A stretch of DNA of 46,753 nucleotides, taken from contig JAIUME010000007.1 of the NCBI GenBank assembly GCA_022565695.1, positions 1 through 46,753 on the forward strand. Direction: 5' to 3'. The stretch is from Alcanivorax sp. (GTDB taxonomy: Bacteria > Pseudomonadota > Gammaproteobacteria > Pseudomonadales > Alcanivoracaceae). Of this stretch, positions 44,357 through 46,753 are shown one piece after another. A program made the position numbers and the translations under genes. How positions within the stretch are numbered: the first letter of the stretch is position 1; each line of letters starts with the position of its first letter. The notes below the pieces were generated by a model. The model was not told the DNA's origin, searched no databases, and saw only the letters and a program-made list of their open reading frames with translations.

Positions 44357-45601
44357 ATGCGTTTGTATCGCTATAAAACAATAATGACGCACAGCTATCA
44401 GAGCCCAGTTATAAGCGGTACGAGGCTTGAGTCGGCTGTAGTAGATCCTAATGCACTGAATGGTCTTTCTCGGTTAATCAACGGGGGTATTCGAAGCATC
44501 GAGGATCTAAAGGGCGCTGAGGCCGCCATTAGAGCCATGATATTTCATGAGTTATTGGTAGAGAATATTCCTGTTATTGATGTTCAGATACAGAACTCAT
44601 CCTCGCCGCCTCCGGGGTGGGCTAGTATTGAGCCGGAACTGCGAGATGCCTTTCATAAGGAAACAGGGATAAGGATAGTCGAAGAGCAGCCCCATATTGA
44701 TTCCAGGGAGGACGTATCAGTTATTCTGGGTAACGAGAGCTTTCGCCGCTATAGATGCTGTATCGATCATCTATACGCGTTTGAGGGTGATGAATCGGAG
44801 ATGATAGCTGAACATAATAGAAGTTGTAAGGCTAAGTCTGTCGATCCATCAGAGCAAGGGTTCTTCACTTTGTTCTCGGCAGATTCAGTTGAGCTAGAGG
44901 TTGTCTCCGAGAATACTGAAGAGTTTTTTGCCAATAGAATGAACGATAGGAAGTTAGTTGATTCTTATTTAAAACCCATATCGGCTTCAGGCATGACCCC
45001 ATACTTGTCACTGGGGGTATTCACAGAAAGGAAGAATGAGATAGCGAATAATATATTGCCTTCAGATATTTGCAGATTCTTCCCTGCCTTGGACGCCGAT
45101 TGGGAAGAATACAATCGGAAACTTTCTAGAACTTTGGATATTCCTATGCCGCTATTTTTATCTATAGTTCTTTCTATGTCGAGGTCTAGGGTCGATATTA
45201 CGGAATCTATTCGTAGTTTGCGAGATGATTTCAGGGATGCCCGAAGAGAGTTATGGGAGATTATCGACGACGCAGAGCTAAGGATATCAGACAGCCATAA
45301 GCTGGTTGGCGTTATGGATAAATTGGAAAGAGAGGCCGCCAGCATTGTGCCGAGAATAATAAAGAGAAATGATTTTTATCTCCATAAAGACCTTGGGTTC
45401 ATATTTGATATTCTAGGGAGATTGAAAGATCTTATTGGGCTAGGGTTGAACCCGGCGGGTGCTATTCAGGCTGGCGCGCCACTATTTCGGCTTGAGGCAT
45501 CTAGGAAGATAGAGAAGCACCTGTTCTCTCTCGAGATTCGCGGGCTGCTAGTGCAATTTCTATCTGATACGGAAATAAGAAGCATTGGAAGTAATTCATA
45601 G
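44357..45601 (+). CDS. Hypothetical protein of 414 residues
   Basis: A soluble-looking protein I do not recognise. There is no signal peptide or membrane segment. The middle has a PPPGWASIEPELRDAFHKETGI segment, then an acidic stretch, then a long helical C-terminal half (from about 250) with RSRVDITESIRSLRDDFRDA and DKLEREAASIVPRIIKRND. Two adjacent cysteines (YRCCIDHLY) are the only clustered ones. GAGAGG lies six bases before ATG 44357. The gene is AT-rich, unlike the core genes. It is convergent with the ImmA/IrrE-type gene, with a GC palindrome between the two stops. Confidence 0.7.
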   Translation: MRLYRYKTIMTHSYQSPVISGTRLESAVVDPNALNGLSRLINGGIRSIEDLKGAEAAIRAMIFHELLVENIPVIDVQIQNSSSPPPGWASIEPELRDAFHKETGIRIVEEQPHIDSREDVSVILGNESFRRYRCCIDHLYAFEGDESEMIAEHNRSCKAKSVDPSEQGFFTLFSADSVELEVVSENTEEFFANRMNDRKLVDSYLKPISASGMTPYLSLGVFTERKNEIANNILPSDICRFFPALDADWEEYNRKLSRTLDIPMPLFLSIVLSMSRSRVDITESIRSLRDDFRDARRELWEIIDDAELRISDSHKLVGVMDKLEREAASIVPRIIKRNDFYLHKDLGFIFDILGRLKDLIGLGLNPAGAIQAGAPLFRLEASRKIEKHLFSLEIRGLLVQFLSDTEIRSIGSNS

Positions 45602-45726
45602 GTTCGGCCAAGAATGGTGGGCGCAAAAATGCAGGTTTACACGCTGGGCCAGGTTTTGCATGTCGCATAAGAAGGGGCATTTAATAAGGGGTTGTGATAC
45701 GTAGTACAGCAGGCGTGGTTCCTCCG

Positions 45727-45744
45727 GCCGGCGCGCGCGCCGGC
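45727..45744. other. 18-bp GC-rich palindrome between convergent genes
   Basis: GCCGGCGCGCGCGCCGGC is a perfect palindrome midway between the stops of the 414-residue gene and the ImmA/IrrE gene. It could fold in RNA of either strand, but has no T-run next to it. Confidence 0.6.
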
Positions 45745-45811
45745 TTCGGCGAGTGCTGCAGATTGTGAAAGCGCTGTGAAATGATAATGTACCCCTCCTT
45801 GGGATTGATCT

Positions 45812-46753
45812 TTATTGAGAACCACCTTGCATTTTGTACGCTGAAATACTTGTTACGTTTTCAGGAAAGTCGCCATCTTCCAGAAGCGGGAGTAGCAAAT
45901 CTTCTGTTTGGGTAAGGCTCGCCAGAAATTCAGCTCTAATTCCTAGTTCATTCAAAATTCCGCCAAAATTCTTTCCGTATGATTTTAGCAAAAGGTCTAA
46001 GCTTGATGGCAATAGTTCAGGTAAATCTAGAGGAATTTTCTCGTCATGAAATTCCTCTTTTGTCTGTCCAGTTTTGCTAAGGTGGATGTTGGCGGTTCGA
46101 TATTGAGACGGGGTGATTAAGCCATATTGGTTAAGCCTGTAGATAACAGCTCGTGCACTAATTCCCCACTTTATCTTTGTCGAATAAATGCAATTCCAGT
46201 CTATTCGAGTTTTGCTCCTGCTTGTGTACTCCCTGACAAGGGCTGCGCGTGGGAGCAAGAAGTGACTGGCGAAGTGATCCGCTTGAGCTTCCGTTTCTCT
46301 GTCGCCAGTCTCTATGCCGCCATGGCCAATTATATGCAGAATTTCATGGCCAATATCCATTCTGATTCGCGGAGAATTCTTCTTTGTGTTGAGGATTATT
46401 ATGGGTCTTCCTCTGTTTAAAGAGAGAGCATCAATCTTCTCGGAAACACTACCAAAAGTTGAAATAATGGCCCCTGCGTTTTCTGCAACGCGGACCATAT
46501 TTTTGATCGGCCCATCACCTAGTTTCCAATATTTTCGACATTCTATGCTGGCTGATTCAGAATCCGCCAAAGAAAATATTTCATATTGTGGAAAATCAAC
46601 TTGGGGAAGCTCAAGGTGCTCCTCCATAATTTCGATTAGCTTGTTCATCAATGTGGCGCGCGCTGCGCTTTCTCTTCTCGAAGAAACTAGCGTTGTTTTC
46701 AATTTTCTGAAGTGGCACTCTTCTTCTTTTACGTGGTTCCCAATCGGGTAACA
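45812..46753 (-). CDS. ImmA/IrrE-family metallopeptidase, start off the window
   Basis: The frame is open to the right edge. The zinc motif HEILH is at 119-123 counted from a TTG at 46702, within MDIGHEILHIIGHGG, and the third ligand is in ETEAQADHFASHFLLP, the two-part signature of ImmA/IrrE (COG2856) peptidases. These cut repressors or regulators, as ImmA does to ImmR in the Bacillus element ICEBs1 and IrrE in Deinococcus. Many carry an N-terminal XRE helix-turn-helix, which is not seen in the part present and may lie beyond the edge. The C-terminal part (about 190-296) is unknown. The gene is AT-rich. Confidence 0.8.
   Translation of the reverse strand, partial: CYPIGNHVKEEECHFRKLKTTLVSSRRESAARATLMNKLIEIMEEHLELPQVDFPQYEIFSLADSESASIECRKYWKLGDGPIKNMVRVAENAGAIISTFGSVSEKIDALSLNRGRPIIILNTKKNSPRIRMDIGHEILHIIGHGGIETGDRETEAQADHFASHFLLPRAALVREYTSRSKTRIDWNCIYSTKIKWGISARAVIYRLNQYGLITPSQYRTANIHLSKTGQTKEEFHDEKIPLDLPELLPSSLDLLLKSYGKNFGGILNELGIRAEFLASLTQTEDLLLPLLEDGDFPENVTSISAYKMQGGSQ

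Overview
The window is a stretch of GC-rich gammaproteobacterial chromosome. The core gene order (rho, trxA, ppx, ppk, hemB; rsd/algQ, a dsbB-type gene; gshA, tex, ompR, envZ; hemC-hemD-hemX-hemY; ilvD, argA) resembles Pseudomonas and its relatives. I infer a Pseudomonadales or Alcanivorax-like organism; the genus is a guess from gene order and protein style. No rRNA, tRNA or CRISPR array was seen.

Left accessory region (about 1-4.15 kb). After the 3' end of a PhoX-like phosphatase gene and its terminator comes a short array that looks like integron gene cassettes without an integrase. It holds an orphan Imm35/YrhB-type immunity gene, an AT-rich HEPN-like gene cut by an in-frame amber codon, and a ParD/ParE toxin-antitoxin pair, each followed by an attC-like element. 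The first attC is 59 bp and well formed; the others are less certain. A Fic AMP-transferase with its own palindromic operator candidate closes the region.

Core block A (4.2-19.1 kb). rho and trxA precede the convergent ppx and ppk genes. Each polyphosphate gene has a Pho-box-like promoter, which suggests control by phosphate starvation. Then come hemB, the tight cluster greB-DUF502-elbB, an HD-domain protein, an ABC-F ATPase, a TIGR02444 protein, an orphan ParA ATPase, an FKBP lipoprotein and the anti-sigma factor Rsd/AlgQ.

Core block B (19.3-31.2 kb). A leftward series runs tex, gshA, a gene for an RMF-like small protein, dsbB. A PilH-like receiver follows, then ompR and envZ, which are split by an inserted hipBA toxin-antitoxin operon. 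A DUF4168 secreted protein and a type II NADH dehydrogenase follow.

Core block C (31.4-42.7 kb). hemC, hemD, hemX and hemY form a rightward operon ending against the convergent ferrochelatase gene hemH. Leftward genes then encode argA, ilvD, a tandem DsbA-like protein, a MAPEG membrane protein and a 2Fe-2S flavin reductase; the last three overlap by four bases at each junction.

Right accessory region (42.8 kb to the end). A second ParE-type toxin-antitoxin pair leads into a low-GC island with three related REP-like palindromic repeats, an orphan membrane protein, an unrecognised 414-residue protein and an ImmA/IrrE-type metallopeptidase that runs off the window.
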